NCBI GenBank assembly: GCA_021545625.1
Contig: JAJRVH010000138.1
Span: 1 to 7,449, forward strand
Length of the DNA stretch: 7,449 bases
Direction of reading: 5' to 3'
DNA from: Zetaproteobacteria bacterium
Lineage (GTDB): Bacteria > Pseudomonadota > Zetaproteobacteria > Mariprofundales > Mariprofundaceae
The translations under genes and the position numbers were made by a program. Positions 5,362 through 7,449 of this stretch are shown piece after piece. The notes under the pieces are model-generated. The model saw only the letters and a list, made by a program, of their open reading frames with translations. It was not told where the DNA came from and searched no databases. Numbering within the stretch: the stretch's first letter is position 1; every line of letters begins with the position of its first letter.

Positions 5362-7449
5362 GCCTGAGCTCCGGAGTTCAGGCGCGCATCCAGCAGCCGG
5401 CGCACCTGATGGCTGAGCTGATCAATCTGCATCGGCTTGCCGGCAATGACGGTATTGGACTCGTCATAACCGGGCAACAGTTCCTGCCGGTCATAACCAG
5501 TTACAAAAACCACCGGCATATCCGGCTCCTCGCGGCGAATCTGTTCGACCATCTGCACCCCTCCCGTTTCGGGCATCACCACATCACTGAGCACCAGATC
5601 AACCTTGCCACGGTGTTCGCGGTACAGCGCCAGCCCCCGCTCTCCGTTCGCCGCCGTCAACACGCGATATCCCAGCTCGCCGAAAACCTCGCGCATCATT
5701 TCCAGCAACGCCACATTGTCATCGACAATCAGAATGGTTTCCCCGCGGCCATCCAGCACTTCCTCAGGGCCGGACTGCGCGCAGCCCTCCCCCTGTTCAA
5801 CCAGCGGAAAATACAAACGAAAACATGTTCCGCTGTCAGGCTCGGAATCCACCTCGATCACGCCGTCATGGGTTTGCATCGCGCCGAAAACCATGGCCAG
5901 ACCGAGACCGCTGCCCTCCCCCACCTTCTTGGTCGTAAAGAAGGGTTCAAAGATATTGCGCATATCCCCGGGCGCAATGCCATGCCCGTTATCCCGTATC
6001 GACAGCATCGCATACTCCCGCCTGCGGGCGGCCGGGTGCCTGTCCAGAAAATCCTTGTCGGGAGAACAAACTGTCAGCGACACTTCGATGACCGGCTGAT
6101 CGCGCCCATCCAGTGCATCGCGCGCATTGGCCAGAAGATTCATCAGCATTTGCTGTAGCTGGGTTTCATCGCCGCGCACGGGCATCGGCGCCTCGCCTGC
6201 ATCGACATGCAGCGCGATACTGGCCGGTATCGAGGCTGCCACCATATCCATCGCATTCCGGATCAGTGCCGCCAGGTCGATTTCCCGCATCTGCACCGCA
6301 TCCTTGCGCGCAAAGGACAACAACTGGGAAATCATTCTGGCCGCGCTTTCGATCAGACCGTTGACCCGATCAAGACGACCGAGCATATCAGGCTGACCCT
6401 CGGCCAGTCGCTGGATCAGGTAGAGGTTGCCGGTAATGCCGGCAAGGATGTTGTTGAAGTCATGCGCGATGCCTCCCACCAGCGTGCCCAGCGCCTCCAT
6501 CTTCTGGGCATGCCGCAGCTGCTCCTCCAGCTGGCTTCGCTCGCTGATATCCTGCTGGATCGCGACATAGTGCGTGATGCCGCCTTCATTCAGGATCGGG
6601 GCAATGCTCATCAGAACGGGATAGTGGCTGCCGTCCTTTCTGCGGTTGATCAGTTCTCCCTCCCAGTTCTCGCCCTGGCTTATGGCCTTCCACATATCGG
6701 CATAGAAGGACGCATCCTGCATGCCGCTTTTCAGTATGGCCGGCGTTTTCCCGATGGCCTCCTCGCGGGCATAGCCGCTGATATGGCTGAATGCCGGATT
6801 GACGTATTCGATCACGCCGTGCCGATCAGTGATTAAAACCGCCTCGGCCGCATGTTCAACGGCCTGCGACAACTTGCCCAGACTCTTCTCCCGCTTCTCG
6901 ATTTCCCGGATCATCAGGTTGAACGCGATCATCAGTTCGTTGATTTCCCGGAAACGGGAGGCGGGAAGGCGCCGGGAATAATCGCCCAGCGCAGCCTGGC
7001 GCACGGCAAAGGCCAGGGCGGTAATGGGCCCGAGCATGCGGCGACTGAGCAGCAGCGCCAGCAGACCGAACAGCAAATGCCAGACCATCACAATGGCCGC
7101 CAGCGTCATCAGCGATGATGCCACCGGATCCACAATTGCCCGCGCCGGAATCTCGGAAACAATCCCCCATTTCAGACCACGGATCAGCGTCGCAACGCCG
7201 AACACCTCGTCCCCCTCGAACCCCCGGTAGCTGCTGCGCTCGTGCCATCCATGCCCGGCCAGCAGGGAGCGTACAATCGGCTGGCTGGTCAGCAGATCGC
7301 CCTGCCGGTAACGCCCATCCGAAAGACGTGTCAGCAAACGCCCGCGACCATCGATCAGATACACCGATGACTGATGCGGCGGCATATCCGAACGAACCTT
7401 TTGCCAGAAATCATCGACATTGATCGTACCCACCAGCACGCCGATCACG
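5358..7449 (-). CDS. Membrane hybrid sensor histidine kinase with Cache, HAMP, PAS, kinase and receiver domains (5' end outside window)
   Basis: This is a sensor that autophosphorylates on His and passes phosphate to its own receiver Asp; signal and target are unknown. About 697 codons are visible; the first in-frame codon, GTG at 7448, is internal, not a start. Numbering from it: end of a periplasmic Cache-like sensor (1-108, with SVYLIDGRGRLL); transmembrane segment (111-134); HAMP (135-187); PAS (193-304, NPAFSHISGY); dimerisation helix with GIAHDFNNIL, phosphoacceptor His329; ATPase domain with N-box Asn441, DNGHG (486-490), FEPFFTTK (500-507) and GSGLGLA (512-518); receiver domain (571-690) with acidic Asp576-Asp577, phosphoacceptor Asp622, Thr650 and Lys671. 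All catalytic residues are intact. No Hpt domain is present, so a separate phosphotransfer protein or regulator is implied. A first transmembrane helix should lie upstream. Its stop overlaps the rnhB start by 4 bp. Confidence 0.93.
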   Translation of the reverse strand, partial: VIGVLVGTINVDDFWQKVRSDMPPHQSSVYLIDGRGRLLTRLSDGRYRQGDLLTSQPIVRSLLAGHGWHERSSYRGFEGDEVFGVATLIRGLKWGIVSEIPARAIVDPVASSLMTLAAIVMVWHLLFGLLALLLSRRMLGPITALAFAVRQAALGDYSRRLPASRFREINELMIAFNLMIREIEKREKSLGKLSQAVEHAAEAVLITDRHGVIEYVNPAFSHISGYAREEAIGKTPAILKSGMQDASFYADMWKAISQGENWEGELINRRKDGSHYPVLMSIAPILNEGGITHYVAIQQDISERSQLEEQLRHAQKMEALGTLVGGIAHDFNNILAGITGNLYLIQRLAEGQPDMLGRLDRVNGLIESAARMISQLLSFARKDAVQMREIDLAALIRNAMDMVAASIPASIALHVDAGEAPMPVRGDETQLQQMLMNLLANARDALDGRDQPVIEVSLTVCSPDKDFLDRHPAARRREYAMLSIRDNGHGIAPGDMRNIFEPFFTTKKVGEGSGLGLAMVFGAMQTHDGVIEVDSEPDSGTCFRLYFPLVEQGEGCAQSGPEEVLDGRGETILIVDDNVALLEMMREVFGELGYRVLTAANGERGLALYREHRGKVDLVLSDVVMPETGGVQMVEQIRREEPDMPVVFVTGYDRQELLPGYDESNTVIAGKPMQIDQLSHQVRRLLDARLNSGAQA

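Noticed and set aside
5409..6836. Two long plus-strand open frames (249 and 209 codons) opposite the histidine kinase
   Set aside because: Both lie in antisense register to a kinase with intact catalytic motifs, and show no recognisable domain or ribosome-binding site.

Overview
The window reads as a piece of a free-living proteobacterial chromosome: GC-rich (roughly 60% by eye), densely packed housekeeping genes, good Shine-Dalgarno sequences and no mobile DNA. The tRNA-His gene encodes G-1 opposite C73, which argues against an alphaproteobacterium. Gene order (tRNA-Pro-Arg-His-Lys, then tRNA-Leu-tig-clpP, with hslVU divergent) fits a gamma-, delta- or zeta-type proteobacterium. I lean towards Zetaproteobacteria or a relative, from memory and with low confidence.

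Layout. 1-1836, minus strand: tRNA-Leu, trigger factor (tig) and the first 99 codons of clpP, which runs off the left edge. 1837-1996: a spacer with a clear intrinsic terminator for the upstream tRNA operon, a candidate promoter and a second terminator-like hairpin just before tRNA-Leu. 1997-2405, minus strand: tRNA-Pro(TGG), Arg(TCT), His(GTG) and Lys(CTT), with a plausible stable-RNA promoter at 2434-2462. 2406-2619: a divergent control region. 2620-4504, plus strand: hslV-hslU, a two-gene operon with a 1-nt gap and a TTG start for hslU. 4517-4687, minus strand: a 56-codon acidic protein of unknown function, convergent with hslU. 4688-4782: a short spacer holding four TGTCA/TGACA pentamers spaced exactly 11 bp apart. 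4783-7449, minus strand: rnhB (RNase HII), overlapping by 4 bp the end of a large membrane hybrid histidine kinase whose 5' end lies outside the window.

Functionally, most genes concern making and quality-controlling proteins: tRNAs, the ribosome-bound chaperone trigger factor, ClpP protease, and HslVU protease. The right side joins a sensory phosphorelay protein with RNase HII and a tiny acidic protein. The most interesting parts are the 11-bp phased pentamer array, the small acidic protein whose tail resembles the SSB C-terminal tip, the two terminator-like structures ahead of tRNA-Leu-tig-clpP, and a G-G mismatch in the anticodon stem of tRNA-Arg(TCT). No wholly new multi-gene system is evident. 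No stretch longer than 300 bases lacks a gene.
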